In this document: positions 1-7,813 of the stretch, piece after piece
Layout of the letters: each line of letters begins with the position of its first letter
Position numbering within the stretch: position 1 is the first letter of the stretch
Source of the DNA: Pseudomonas plecoglossicida NBRC 103162 = DSM 15088
GTDB lineage: Bacteria > Pseudomonadota > Gammaproteobacteria > Pseudomonadales > Pseudomonadaceae
Direction of reading: 5' to 3'
Assembly (NCBI RefSeq): GCF_000730665.1
Contig: NZ_BBIV01000016.1
Location: 45,903 to 109,902, forward strand
DNA: 64,000 nucleotides
Notes under the pieces: model-generated
The model's database searches: none
What the model was told of the DNA's origin: nothing
What the model saw: the letters and a program-made list of their open reading frames with translations, nothing else
Position numbers and translations under genes: made by a program

Positions 1-1086
1 GCGGCCATCCTGCTTGAGCTTGAGCACCGACTTCTTCGCTGCCTGCTCTTCGAGCTTGACCGCTTCGCGAGTGATGGACACGATCTTGCTGGTCTGGTCG
101 CTTGGCGCATTGCTTGCCGGGATGATCTCCAGGCGCACCACCGAGCCTTTCGGACCACGGATCAGCTTGACCACTTCGTCCAGGCGCCAGCCGACCACGT
201 CGACCATTTCCTTGTTGCCCTGGGCGACGCCGATGATCTTGTCGGCCGGTGCCACCTGCTTGGTCTTCGCGGCAGGGCCTGCCGGCACCAGGCGCACGAT
301 CTTGACCTGGTCGTTGTCGCTCTGCAGCACCGCGCCGATGCCTTCGAGCGACAGGCTCATGTTGATGTCGAAGTTCTCGGCGTTATCCGGCGACAGGTAG
401 TTGGTGTGCGGGTCGTAGGACTGGGCGAAGGTATTGATGTAGGCCTGGAAGATGTCCTCGGCACGGGTCTGGTCCAGGCGCGCCAGCTGGTTCTTGTAGC
501 GCTTGGTCAGGGTTTCCTGGATCTGCTTGGGCTCTTTGCCGGCGATCTTCTGGCGCAGCACTTCGTCTTTCACGCGCTTGCGCCACAGGTCGTCGAGTTC
601 GGCCTGGTTCTTCAACCACGGCGCGTCCTTGCGGTCGATCAGCAAGGTTTCCTTGACGGTGAAGTCCATCTTGTCGACGCCCTTGTTCAGCTCGGCCAGG
701 GCAAAGTCCAGGCGCTGCTTCACGCGGTCCAGGTAGCGCTTGTAGATGGTGAAGCCGGGGTCGAGGTTGCCGCTCTTGAGGAAGTCGTCGAACTGCGACT
801 TCCACTTGTCGAACTCGGCGATGTCGGCCGCGGTGAAGTAGCTGCGCGCAGGGTCGAGCAGCTTGATGTAGCTGTCGTAGATGATCGCCGAGCGGGCGTC
901 ATCGAGCGGTGGCTTACTGTAGTGGTGGCGCTTGAGCAGCTCCACCACGTTGAGGCTGGCGACGATTTCGTCACGGTCCGGCTGCAGGCTGTCCCACTTG
1001 TTGGCGGCCGCCGCATTGCCGCCGAGCGTGAGGCTGCCCAGGCCCATCATCAGGGCCAGGGCGGTGCTTGGGAGGAAATGCTTCAT
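1..1086 (-). CDS. prc: Tail-specific (C-terminal processing) protease, 5' part only
   Basis: This is the N-terminal 362 residues of a periplasmic S41-family protease that degrades proteins with exposed nonpolar C-termini; the gene runs off the left edge of the window. The first ~27 residues form a signal peptide (MKHFLPS then a hydrophobic stretch ending GGNAAAA). A long helical N-terminal domain follows, with the motif SYDPHTNYLSPDNAENFDI, and then a PDZ domain at about 235-320 (LEGIGAVLQ, VRLVPAGPAA, IRGPKGSVVRLEI). The catalytic Ser/Lys region would lie outside the window, so activity cannot be judged. An in-frame ATG 33 bases upstream (at 1119) would add 11 residues. Neither start has a clear ribosome binding site; the shorter was chosen because it gives a standard signal peptide. 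The neighbouring oxidoreductase is divergent. Confidence 0.93.
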   Translation of the reverse strand, partial: MKHFLPSTALALMMGLGSLTLGGNAAAANKWDSLQPDRDEIVASLNVVELLKRHHYSKPPLDDARSAIIYDSYIKLLDPARSYFTAADIAEFDKWKSQFDDFLKSGNLDPGFTIYKRYLDRVKQRLDFALAELNKGVDKMDFTVKETLLIDRKDAPWLKNQAELDDLWRKRVKDEVLRQKIAGKEPKQIQETLTKRYKNQLARLDQTRAEDIFQAYINTFAQSYDPHTNYLSPDNAENFDINMSLSLEGIGAVLQSDNDQVKIVRLVPAGPAAKTKQVAPADKIIGVAQGNKEMVDVVGWRLDEVVKLIRGPKGSVVRLEIIPASNAPSDQTSKIVSITREAVKLEEQAAKKSVLKLKQDGR

Positions 1087-1226
1087 GCTGATTCGACGTG
1101 GAGGCAATTGATCACGCATAGTAGGCCGTCTTTTCCGTTGCCGGTTCCATGGAGCCGGACAAATACTGCAAAAAGCCTGGGGCAAGCGCTCCCCAGGCTC
1201 AGTCATGATTCAACTATGGAGGCACT

Positions 1227-2189
1227 GTGAGAGCATTGCAAGGCGAAGACGGACAAGTAGCCTGGGTCGAGGCAGAACGCCCGGTTTGTGACGCTGGCCA
1301 GGTACGCATTCGGGTGGCCGCCGCGGGCCTGAACCGCGCCGACCTGCTGCAAATGAAGGGCCTCTATCCGCCACCGCCAGGCGCCAGCCCGTACATGGGC
1401 CTGGAGTGCGCCGGCATTATCGAGGAAGTGGGGGCGGGCGCCGACTGGCGCGTGGGCGACCGGGTGTGCGCACTGCTGGCCAGCGGCGCGATGGCCGAGG
1501 AAGTGGTGGTGGACGCCCGCCATGTGCTGCCGGTACCCGAGGGCCTGAGCCTGCAGGAAGCGGCGGCGCTGCCCGAGGTGTATGCCACGGCCTGGTTGAA
1601 CATCTTCCAGCTGGGTGCGGTGAAGGCGGGCGAGAAGGTGCTGGTGCACGCGGGTGCCAGTGGCGTGGGTTCGGCCGCGATCCAGCTGTGCAAGGCGTTT
1701 GGCAACCCGGTGTATGTCAGCGTCGGCTCGCAGGATCGACTGGCCTACTGCCAGGCCCTGGGTGCAGCCGGTGGCGTGGTGCGTAACGAGAACCTCGAGG
1801 CGCTCGAAGGTCTCGGGCCGTTCGATGTGATTCTCGACCCGGTGGGTGCCAGCTATGGCCAGCTGAACCTCAAGCTGCTGGCCCGAGATGGGCGCTGGGT
1901 CATCATCGGCCTGATGGGCGGGCGCAAGTTCGAACTGGACCTGGCGCAGGTGCTGGGCAAGCGCCTGGAAATCACCGGCTCCACGTTGCGCAACCGTGAC
2001 GATGGGTTCAAGGCCGAGTTGCTGCGCGAGCTGCAGCAGCAGGTGTGGCCGCTGTTCGCCGAAGGGCGCCTGTCGCCGCAGCTGGTGGATACCTATCCGA
2101 TAGAGTTCGCCCAGGCGGCATATGCCGAGCTTGAGAGCAATCAGGTGTCGGGCAAGCTGGTGATGGTCATCGACCCGACCCTGGCTTGA
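1227..2189 (+). CDS. NAD(P)H-quinone oxidoreductase, zinc-less MDR family (PIG3-like)
   Basis: The 320-residue protein belongs to the medium-chain dehydrogenase/reductase superfamily and probably reduces quinones or enones with NADPH in the cytoplasm. The N-terminal catalytic half has the signature GLNRADLLQMKGLYPPPPG and the GLECAGIIEEVG turn. The Rossmann half has VHAGASGVGSAAIQLCKAFG for nucleotide binding and LIGLMGGRK-like elements. There are no zinc-ligand cysteines, as expected for this subgroup. Translation starts at a GTG preceded at the right distance by GGAGG (1218-1222). It is divergent from prc and followed by a GGGCTGC/GCAGCCC hairpin. Substrate cannot be told from sequence. Confidence 0.93.
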   Translation: MRALQGEDGQVAWVEAERPVCDAGQVRIRVAAAGLNRADLLQMKGLYPPPPGASPYMGLECAGIIEEVGAGADWRVGDRVCALLASGAMAEEVVVDARHVLPVPEGLSLQEAAALPEVYATAWLNIFQLGAVKAGEKVLVHAGASGVGSAAIQLCKAFGNPVYVSVGSQDRLAYCQALGAAGGVVRNENLEALEGLGPFDVILDPVGASYGQLNLKLLARDGRWVIIGLMGGRKFELDLAQVLGKRLEITGSTLRNRDDGFKAELLRELQQQVWPLFAEGRLSPQLVDTYPIEFAQAAYAELESNQVSGKLVMVIDPTLA

Positions 2190-2197
2190 GATTGCCG

Positions 2198-2214
2198 GGG
2201 CTGCTTTGCAGCCC
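2198..2214. terminator. GGGCTGC-TTT-GCAGCCC hairpin between convergent genes
   Basis: Perfect 7-bp stem with a 3-base loop, lying nine bases after the oxidoreductase stop and just before the stop of the convergent HAD gene. There is no T-run, so termination is possible but unproven. The same hairpin recurs at other gene ends in this window. Confidence 0.5.
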
Positions 2215-2221
2215 ATGGCCC

Positions 2222-2875
2222 TCAAGCCCAGCTCAAGATCGGCCACCCATTGATCTCGGCATGCTCGCGCAGCACCGCATCCGGGTTCACCACATGCGGA
2301 AAATCCACCTTCAGCAACAGCGGCAGGTCATTGCGCGAATCGGAATAGAAACTCGCCCCCTCAAGGTTCTCCTGCTCCTGGTCCAGCCACTCCAGCAAGC
2401 GGGTGATCTTGCCTTCACGGTAGGTCAGCACCCCGTGGGTCTTGCCGGTATACACCCCGTTCACCGCCTCCAGCTCGATCGCCAGGTACTCATCCACCCC
2501 CAGGCGCGCCGCTATCGGCCCGACCAGGTGCGTGCCCGAAGCGGAAATGATCAGGATGCGGTCGCCCCGCTTGCGGTGCTCGGCGATACAGCGGCAGGCG
2601 TCGCCGTAGATGATCGGTTCGATCACCTCCTCGACCCACGGCTCGACCAGGTGTTCCACCTCTTCCAGCGTGCGCCCGGCAATCGGTTCGAGGCTGAAGG
2701 CCATGTAGTCTTCCATCTGCAGGTGGCCCTTGCCGTAGGCCTCCATCAGCGCATGGTCACGGCGCAAGAACTCCTTGCCATCTACCCAGCCCAGGCGGGC
2801 CATCTGTTCGCTCCACAACGACGCGCAGTCGCCATGGATCAAGGTTTCGTCGAGATCGAAAATTGCCAGTGCCAT
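2222..2875 (-). CDS. HAD-superfamily hydrolase, SerB-like (HAD-IB)
   Basis: The 217-residue cytoplasmic phosphatase has all HAD motifs: motif I FDLDETLIHGD near the N-terminus, motif II IISASGTHLV, and motif III/IV SDSRNDLPLL, followed by VNPDAVLREHA. This is the arrangement of phosphoserine-phosphatase-like HAD-IB enzymes, which act on small phosphate esters. The start at 2875 has a good AAGGAG site upstream; longer versions of the frame extend into the preceding gene. It begins 13 bases after the stop of the ABC ATPase and is therefore probably the last gene of the six-gene importer operon. Its substrate may be the product of the operon's alkaline-phosphatase-family hydrolase, but that is inference. 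Confidence 0.9.
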   Translation of the reverse strand: MALAIFDLDETLIHGDCASLWSEQMARLGWVDGKEFLRRDHALMEAYGKGHLQMEDYMAFSLEPIAGRTLEEVEHLVEPWVEEVIEPIIYGDACRCIAEHRKRGDRILIISASGTHLVGPIAARLGVDEYLAIELEAVNGVYTGKTHGVLTYREGKITRLLEWLDQEQENLEGASFYSDSRNDLPLLLKVDFPHVVNPDAVLREHAEINGWPILSWA

Positions 2876-2888
2876 GTATTGAATCTCC

Positions 2889-3878
2889 TTAGGCCACTTC
2901 CCGTAGCGCCGTGGGGTCGATCGACAAGGATACCCGCTGGCCGTCGGCGTGCAGGTCGGCCGGCGAGCGATTGAGCACATCGACCACCAGCTCCACCTCG
3001 CGCACCCGTACGCGGTAACGGATCACGTTGCCGAGCAGGCTGTGACTGTGCACCTGGGCGTCCAGTTCACCGTTCAGGCCCAGGGTGATCGACTCCGGGC
3101 GGATCGCCAGGCGGCTGGCCACCGGGCGCTGCAGGAGTCGGCTGGCACTGTCGGCGTCGAGCAGGTTGTAGTTGCCGATGAAGCCCGCGGCGAACAGGTC
3201 GACGGGGGCGGTATACAGGGTTTCGGCATCGCCGCTCTGGACGATGCGCCCCTGGTTCATCAGGAAGATGCGGTCCGACATCGTCAGCGCCTCTTCCTGG
3301 TCGTGAGTGACGAATATGGTGGTCAGCCCCAGCTCGCGCTGGATCGCGCGGATCTGTTCGCGCAGGTGCTTGCGGATCCTTGCATCCAGCGCCGAAAGCG
3401 GCTCGTCGAGCAGCAGCAGGCGCGGCCTTGTGACCAGCGAGCGGGCCAGGGCCACGCGCTGGCACTGGCCGCCCGACAGCTGGTGCGGATAGCGCCCGGC
3501 GAAACTGCCCAGCTCGACCAGCTCCAGCACCTCGCGCACGCGCGCCCGGCTCTCGTCGGCCTTGACCTTCTGCATGCGCAGGCCGAAGGCGACGTTCTGC
3601 TCCACGGTCATGTTGGGGAACAGCGCATAGCTCTGGAACACCATGCCGATGCCACGCTTCTGCGGGCTCAGCGGCACGATGTCCTGGCCATCGAGGAGGA
3701 TCTGTCCGCCGTCCACCGAGGTCAGCCCGGCGATGCAGCGCAGCAGCGTGGACTTGCCGCAGCCGGAAGGGCCGAGCAGGGTGACGAACTCGCCGCGTTC
3801 GATCTGGCAGTCGATGTTCTCGAACACCGGGGTGCTGGCATAGCTTTTGTGCAGTTTCTGTACGCTGACGAAGCTCAT
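2889..3878 (-). CDS. ABC importer ATP-binding protein (PotA/FbpC class)
   Basis: The 329-residue nucleotide-binding subunit has Walker A GPSGCGKST, Q-loop VFQSYALFP, signature LSGGQCQRVALARSL, Walker B LLLLDEPLSALD and the H-loop THDQEEA. These are followed by a C-terminal TOBE-like regulatory domain (LAIRPESITL). This domain layout is that of importers for iron, polyamines, sulfate or phosphonates. It lies one base downstream of the permease gene, so translation is coupled. With the two permeases and the binding protein it forms a complete importer; the transported solute is unknown. Confidence 0.95.
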   Translation of the reverse strand: MSFVSVQKLHKSYASTPVFENIDCQIERGEFVTLLGPSGCGKSTLLRCIAGLTSVDGGQILLDGQDIVPLSPQKRGIGMVFQSYALFPNMTVEQNVAFGLRMQKVKADESRARVREVLELVELGSFAGRYPHQLSGGQCQRVALARSLVTRPRLLLLDEPLSALDARIRKHLREQIRAIQRELGLTTIFVTHDQEEALTMSDRIFLMNQGRIVQSGDAETLYTAPVDLFAAGFIGNYNLLDADSASRLLQRPVASRLAIRPESITLGLNGELDAQVHSHSLLGNVIRYRVRVREVELVVDVLNRSPADLHADGQRVSLSIDPTALREVA

Positions 3879-3879
3879 G

Positions 3880-4674
3880 TCAGGTCTTGTCCTTGTTCAA
3901 ACGGTTGGCGATCCACGTCATGACCAGCACGAAGGCGAAGTACGAGATCACCAGCGCGCTGTTGAAATGGCCGCTGCTGTTGCGCATGTTGTTCAGGTAC
4001 ACCTGCAGGGTCTCGTAGCGGGTACCCACCAGCAGGTTGGCGAACACGAACTCGCCGAACAGGAAGGAGAACGACAACAGCAGGGCGATCATCAGGCCCT
4101 TGCGCAGGTTCGGCAGCACCACCAGCAACGCTGCCTGCCAGGTACTGGCGCCGAGCAGCTGGGCGGCGTCCATCAGATCGCGCAGGTTGATCGCCTGCAG
4201 GTTGTTGGTGATCGCTCGGTACATGAACGGCAGGGCGATGGTGAAGTAGCAGCCGATCAGGATCCACGGCGTGCCGACCATGGCCATCGGCCCGCTGCCA
4301 TACAGCTGCAGCAAGCCGACCGACGACACCACCGGCGGCACCGCGAACGGCAGCAGGATGAGGATGTTCATCAGTGCGTCGAGCTTGGGGAAGTGGTAGT
4401 GCACCACGAACAACAGCGGCAGGATCAGCACCACCGACAGCACCAGGGCGCCGACGCACACCAGCAGCGACTGGCCGAAGGCGGCGAGAAAGCGCGGCTC
4501 GCTCCACAGCGCCAGGTACCATTTCAGGGTCAGCCCGCTGGGCAGCAGGGTGGCCGACCAGCTGGTGGCCAGCGAGTAGAGCAGGGTGCCGGCCAGCGGC
4601 AGCAGCAGGATCAGGAACAGCAGGTAGACCACCACGCGGTGGTAGAGCCCGGCAGCAGTCTTTTCAGCGCGCAT
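3880..4674 (-). CDS. ABC importer permease subunit, second
   Basis: A 264-residue inner-membrane permease with about six hydrophobic helices, beginning with a helix at residues 15-35 (VVVYLLFLILLLPLAGTLLYSL). The EAA-type cytoplasmic loop is visible as DAAQLLGASTWQAALLVVLPNLRKGL, the contact to the ATPase. It overlaps the upstream permease by 11 bases and ends one base before the ATPase start. It is the class of permease found in Fe3+, polyamine and 2-aminoethylphosphonate importers. Confidence 0.93.
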   Translation of the reverse strand: MRAEKTAAGLYHRVVVYLLFLILLLPLAGTLLYSLATSWSATLLPSGLTLKWYLALWSEPRFLAAFGQSLLVCVGALVLSVVLILPLLFVVHYHFPKLDALMNILILLPFAVPPVVSSVGLLQLYGSGPMAMVGTPWILIGCYFTIALPFMYRAITNNLQAINLRDLMDAAQLLGASTWQAALLVVLPNLRKGLMIALLLSFSFLFGEFVFANLLVGTRYETLQVYLNNMRNSSGHFNSALVISYFAFVLVMTWIANRLNKDKT

Positions 4675-5515
4675 GGTAGCTCCTCTTGAGCAGCCATTGA
4701 TGGACCACCGTGACCAGCGTCATCAACCCCACCAGTACCATGGCCAGCGCGCTGGCCAGGTTCGGGTCGAGGCTGATGTCGCCGGCCACCAGGCTGGCGA
4801 TGCGGATGGGCAGCACGTTGAAATTGCCGGTGGTCAACGCATACACCGTGGCATAGGCACCCAGTGCATTGGCCAGCAGGATGACGAAGGTGCCGAGCAG
4901 TGCCGGGGTCAGTACCGGCAGGCCGATATGCCGCCAGTACTGCCAGTGGCTGGCGCCGAGCAGCGCGGCGGATTCGCGCCAGTCTTCGCGCAGAGCGTCG
5001 AAGGCTGGGTAGAGCAGCAGCACGCCGAGCGGGATCTGGAAATAGGTGTACACCAGGATCAGCCCGCTCTTGGAATAGATGCTGAAGTCTTCCAGCAGGC
5101 CTGCCTGCTTGAGCAACAGGGTCAGCGCGCCGTTGAAGCCGAGCAGGATGATGAAGGCGAAGGCCAGCGGTACGCCGGCGAAGTTGCTGGTCATGTTGGC
5201 GAAGGCGCTGACGAAGTCGCGCAGTCGTGAATCCACCTGGCGCAGCGAGTAGGCACCGAGGGTGGCGATGACGATGCCGAACAGGCTTGACCAGAAGCTG
5301 ATCTCCAGGCTGCGCTGCAGCGCCTGCAGGTAGAACTTGGAGGCGAACACCTTGCTGAAGTTGTCCAGCCCCCAGCCGGCCTCCGACTGCACGCTGTTGA
5401 TCGCCACCCAGGCCAGCGGGGCGATCTGGAAGATGACGAAGAACACGGCGAACGGCAGCAGACAGAGCAGGGCGAGGAAGCGGGCGCGGCTGCTGCTGCT
5501 CTTGATCACCGTCAC
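4664..5515 (-). CDS. ABC importer permease subunit, first
   Basis: A 283-residue inner-membrane permease with about six membrane segments, starting with ARFLALLCLLPFAVFFVIFQIAPLAWVAI. The EAA loop reads ESAALLGASHWQYWRHIGLPVLTPALLGT. The chosen start is a GTG in a GTGA overlap with the stop of the upstream hydrolase, with GGGAG eight bases before it; the open frame continues far upstream but only as the shadow of the hydrolase gene. It pairs with the second permease to form the channel of a heterodimeric importer. Confidence 0.92.
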   Translation of the reverse strand: MTVIKSSSSRARFLALLCLLPFAVFFVIFQIAPLAWVAINSVQSEAGWGLDNFSKVFASKFYLQALQRSLEISFWSSLFGIVIATLGAYSLRQVDSRLRDFVSAFANMTSNFAGVPLAFAFIILLGFNGALTLLLKQAGLLEDFSIYSKSGLILVYTYFQIPLGVLLLYPAFDALREDWRESAALLGASHWQYWRHIGLPVLTPALLGTFVILLANALGAYATVYALTTGNFNVLPIRIASLVAGDISLDPNLASALAMVLVGLMTLVTVVHQWLLKRSYHAR

Positions 5516-6318
5516 TTGAGCAGCTCCCGGCACACGGTCTTGTCGTGGGGCGCGCCGAGCAGTTCGCAGATGGTCCCGCACAACTCGGTCTGCAGCGGCT
5601 TGGCCGCAGGGTCGAGGCTGAAGGCATCGCCGAACACGAACAGCGGCACTTCGCGCTCCTCGGCCAGCAGGCCGTTGTGCGAGCGGTCGTTGTTCATGCC
5701 ATGGTCGGCGGTGACCAGTACCTGGTAGCCCTCTTCCAGCCAGCGCGGCAGGTAGTCGGCCAGGAGAATGTCTGCGGAGCGCGCGGCGTTGCGGTACTGA
5801 CTGCTGTCCAGGCCGTGACGGTGGCCAGCGTCGTCGATGTTCATCGGGTGCACCAGCAGGAAGTTCGGTGCGTGGCGGCGGCGCAGGTACTCGGCGTCGG
5901 CCAGCAGGTGCGAATCGGGATAGTGGTCGGCCCAGTAGAACGAGCCATGCTGGATCGGCAGCTTGGGCGCATGGGTATGGCGATCGCGCAGCGGGTCGAA
6001 GGGCGAGCGGTTGTACAGTTCGCTCATCCAGTGATAGGCCGCCGCCGCCGTGCCCAGGCCCGCCTCGCGGGCGTAGTGGAACACGCTGCGCTGGTTGGAC
6101 AGGCGGTTGACGTTGTTGTGCACGATGCCGCTGTCGATGGGTGGAACGCCGGTGAGGATGCACTCGTACAGCGGGCGCGACAGCGAAGGGAGCTCGCATT
6201 CGACGCGGTACAGCGCGGCGCGGTCGGCTTCGACGTAGGCATGCAGGTGGCCCATGGCGTGGTGGGCTACCTGATGGTTGAGGCCGTCGAGCAGGACCAG
6301 GATGACGTTGTGTTGCAT
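5512..6318 (-). CDS. Alkaline-phosphatase-superfamily hydrolase (nucleotide pyrophosphatase/phosphodiesterase-like)
   Basis: The 268-residue metallohydrolase begins MQHNVILVLLDGLNHQ, where the Asp of LLDGL is a metal ligand. A nucleophile segment PSLSRPLYECILTGVPPIDSGIVHN follows. The second metal site is built by HPMNIDDAGHRHG and by TADHGMNND. This is the layout of the NPP/phosphonoacetate-hydrolase branch, but shorter than most members. No signal peptide is visible, so it should act in the cytoplasm on an imported phosphoester or phosphonate. It sits between the binding-protein gene and the permeases and overlaps the next permease by four bases. Family is secure; substrate is not. Confidence 0.9.
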   Translation of the reverse strand: MQHNVILVLLDGLNHQVAHHAMGHLHAYVEADRAALYRVECELPSLSRPLYECILTGVPPIDSGIVHNNVNRLSNQRSVFHYAREAGLGTAAAAYHWMSELYNRSPFDPLRDRHTHAPKLPIQHGSFYWADHYPDSHLLADAEYLRRRHAPNFLLVHPMNIDDAGHRHGLDSSQYRNAARSADILLADYLPRWLEEGYQVLVTADHGMNNDRSHNGLLAEEREVPLFVFGDAFSLDPAAKPLQTELCGTICELLGAPHDKTVCRELLK

Positions 6319-6419
6319 GGTGGCTCCAATGAGGAGAGCGACAAGCTGCAAGCCACAAGCTGCAAGTAGAGGCGGTTCGGCTTCTTCTTGCAGCTTGGCG
6401 CTTACAGCTTGCGGCTGCT
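6319..6419. repeat. Inverted AAGCYRC heptad repeat between binding-protein and hydrolase genes
   Basis: The 101-bp gap holds direct heptads CAAGCTG, CAAGCCA, CAAGCTG (about 6349-6367), a spacer, then the complementary series TTGCAGCTTG...ACAGCTTGCGGCTGC (about 6389-6416). The arms can fold into a long stem. Its place just after the first gene of the importer operon could stabilise the binding-protein mRNA or reduce read-through. Related arrays lie at about 12418-12535 and 46763-46908. Confidence 0.75.
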
Positions 6420-7484
6420 TTATTCCATCTCGATGATCACTTGTTCCTGCCACATCTGCGGAAGCTTCTTGGAGGTCGCTTCCCACGCCTCGGCATTCTT
6501 GATCGGCTGCGCGGCCTTGTACTGCTCGTTGGGCAGCAGCTTGGCCTGCACATCCTCCGGCAGCTTCAGGTGCTCGGCGCGAATCGGCCGGGCGTGTCCC
6601 TTGGCCAGGTTGATCTGCCCGGCATCGCTGAAGATGTATTCACGCGCAAGCTTGGCCGCATTCGGATGCTTGGCGTACTTGTTGATGATGGTGGTATAGC
6701 CGGAAATCACCGAGCCGTCGGAGGGGATCAGCACCTCGAAGCGCTTGGGGTCGATCTGTTGACGGTAGCTCAGGCCGTTGAAGTCCCACACCACGCCGAC
6801 TTCCACTTCGCCCTTCTCCAGGGTCTGGATGGTCGGGTTGGCCAGCGACAGGCGTTTCTGCTGGGCCAGTTTGGTGAACAGCTGCAGGCCGGGGTCGATA
6901 TTCTTTTCGTCGCCCTTGTAGGCGATGGCGGCGGCCAGCACACCATTGGCGGCCTGGGCGGCTGTGCTGACGTCACCGATGGCGACCTTGTACTTGCCCT
7001 TCTCCAGGTCGTGCCAGCTGGTAGGGCGGTCACTTTCCTTCACCAGGTCCTTGTTGATGATGAAGGCGATGGTGCCGGTATAGGCCAGCGCCCAGTGGCC
7101 GTCCTTGTCCTTGGCCCACGCGGGCACCTGGTCCCAGGTACTTGGCATGTACGGCTGGCTCACACCTTTGGTCACCGCGATCGGGCCGAACGCCGCACCG
7201 ACGTCGCCGATATCGGCACTGGCGTTGTCTTTCTCCGCATCGAACTTGGCGATTTCCTGGGCCGAACTCATGTCGGTGTCGCTGTGCTTGAGGCCATATT
7301 TGTTGGCCAGGTCGTCCCAGGTGTCTTTCCAGTTGGCCCAGGCATCGGGCATGCCCACGCTGTTGACGGCGCCTTCTTTACGGGCGGCGTCTTCCAGGGC
7401 CTTGAGGTCGGGGCCGGCGGCCATGGCCGAGGTACACAGGGCGATAGCCGAACCGAGCAGTGACGCCATGAAGAACTTTTTCAT
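6420..7484 (-). CDS. Periplasmic ABC solute-binding protein (AfuA/COG1840 class)
   Basis: A 354-residue secreted binding protein with a clear signal peptide (MKKFFMASLLGSAIALCTSAMAA, cleavage about residue 23). The mature protein has features of the extracellular solute-binding family that binds Fe3+, hexose phosphates or phosphonates: ARKEGAVNSVGMPDAWANWK near the start and the hinge region around WALAYTGTIAFIINKDLV. It is the first gene of the operon and faces a GntR/UTRA regulator across a 330-bp spacer. The linked hydrolases suggest an organophosphorus ligand, but nothing in the binding pocket can be assigned from sequence alone. Confidence 0.92.
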   Translation of the reverse strand: MKKFFMASLLGSAIALCTSAMAAGPDLKALEDAARKEGAVNSVGMPDAWANWKDTWDDLANKYGLKHSDTDMSSAQEIAKFDAEKDNASADIGDVGAAFGPIAVTKGVSQPYMPSTWDQVPAWAKDKDGHWALAYTGTIAFIINKDLVKESDRPTSWHDLEKGKYKVAIGDVSTAAQAANGVLAAAIAYKGDEKNIDPGLQLFTKLAQQKRLSLANPTIQTLEKGEVEVGVVWDFNGLSYRQQIDPKRFEVLIPSDGSVISGYTTIINKYAKHPNAAKLAREYIFSDAGQINLAKGHARPIRAEHLKLPEDVQAKLLPNEQYKAAQPIKNAEAWEATSKKLPQMWQEQVIIEME

Positions 7485-7550
7485 CCGAAGCTCCTTGGGT
7501 GGGTGCCTTTAGCGATCGTTGCGAATCATGAAAGCGTTGCTTGGGAACCG

Positions 7551-7564
7551 TTGGTCTAGGTCAG
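7551..7564. promoter_or_regulatory. Candidate GntR operator, imperfect copy
   Basis: TTGGTCTAGGTCAG matches the perfect palindrome at 7786-7799 at 10 of 14 positions and keeps the central CTAG. It lies about 67 bases upstream of the binding-protein start, in the likely promoter region of the importer operon. GntR proteins of the HutC/UTRA group typically bind sites of the GT-N-TA-N-AC type. Confidence 0.4.
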
Positions 7565-7785
7565 CAAACCTTGCGCCAAGGTAGGCCGCTTGCGTGACAG
7601 TTTGATGTAGGAGAAGGCCGCAAGCGCTGGCTGCAGTTGCCTGAAAGTACAGCGTAGACCAGTTCGTACCCTTGATTCCGCGGGCTTTGTGCGCCTCTGG
7701 CGGTGACTGTGCCCAGAGCTCTGTCACAGGATGTTCATCAGCCCTGCCTAGGCTTGCACTATCCTCCAGAGGCCCTGTCGTGGGG

Positions 7786-7799
7786 CTGGACTAGTCCAG
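7786..7799. promoter_or_regulatory. Perfect 14-bp palindrome, candidate GntR/UTRA operator
   Basis: CTGGACTAGTCCAG is a perfect palindrome 14 bases before the ATG of the GntR-family gene. Position and form fit an autorepression operator for a HutC/UTRA-type regulator. Confidence 0.6.
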
Positions 7800-7813
7800 A
7801 TAGGTAACCCTTG

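Larger units (their letters stand above)
7485..7813. promoter_or_regulatory. Divergent regulatory spacer, importer operon / GntR regulator
   Basis: This 329-bp gap between two divergent genes shows no convincing coding sequence. It holds two palindrome-like sites (7551-7564 and 7786-7799, described separately) and should contain both promoters. No unambiguous -35/-10 pair could be picked by eye. Confidence 0.6.

Noticed and set aside
2186..2974. Plus-strand frame opposite the HAD phosphatase
   Set aside because: The HAD motifs are complete on the minus strand with a good ribosome binding site; this frame has no features.
7509..7727. 72-codon frame on the minus strand in the importer/GntR spacer
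   Set aside because: No ribosome binding site or family match, and it lies in the region that must hold both promoters.
7811..7813. TTG start one codon before the GntR-family ATG
   Set aside because: ATG directly follows and gives the same protein minus one residue; TTG has no better ribosome binding site.
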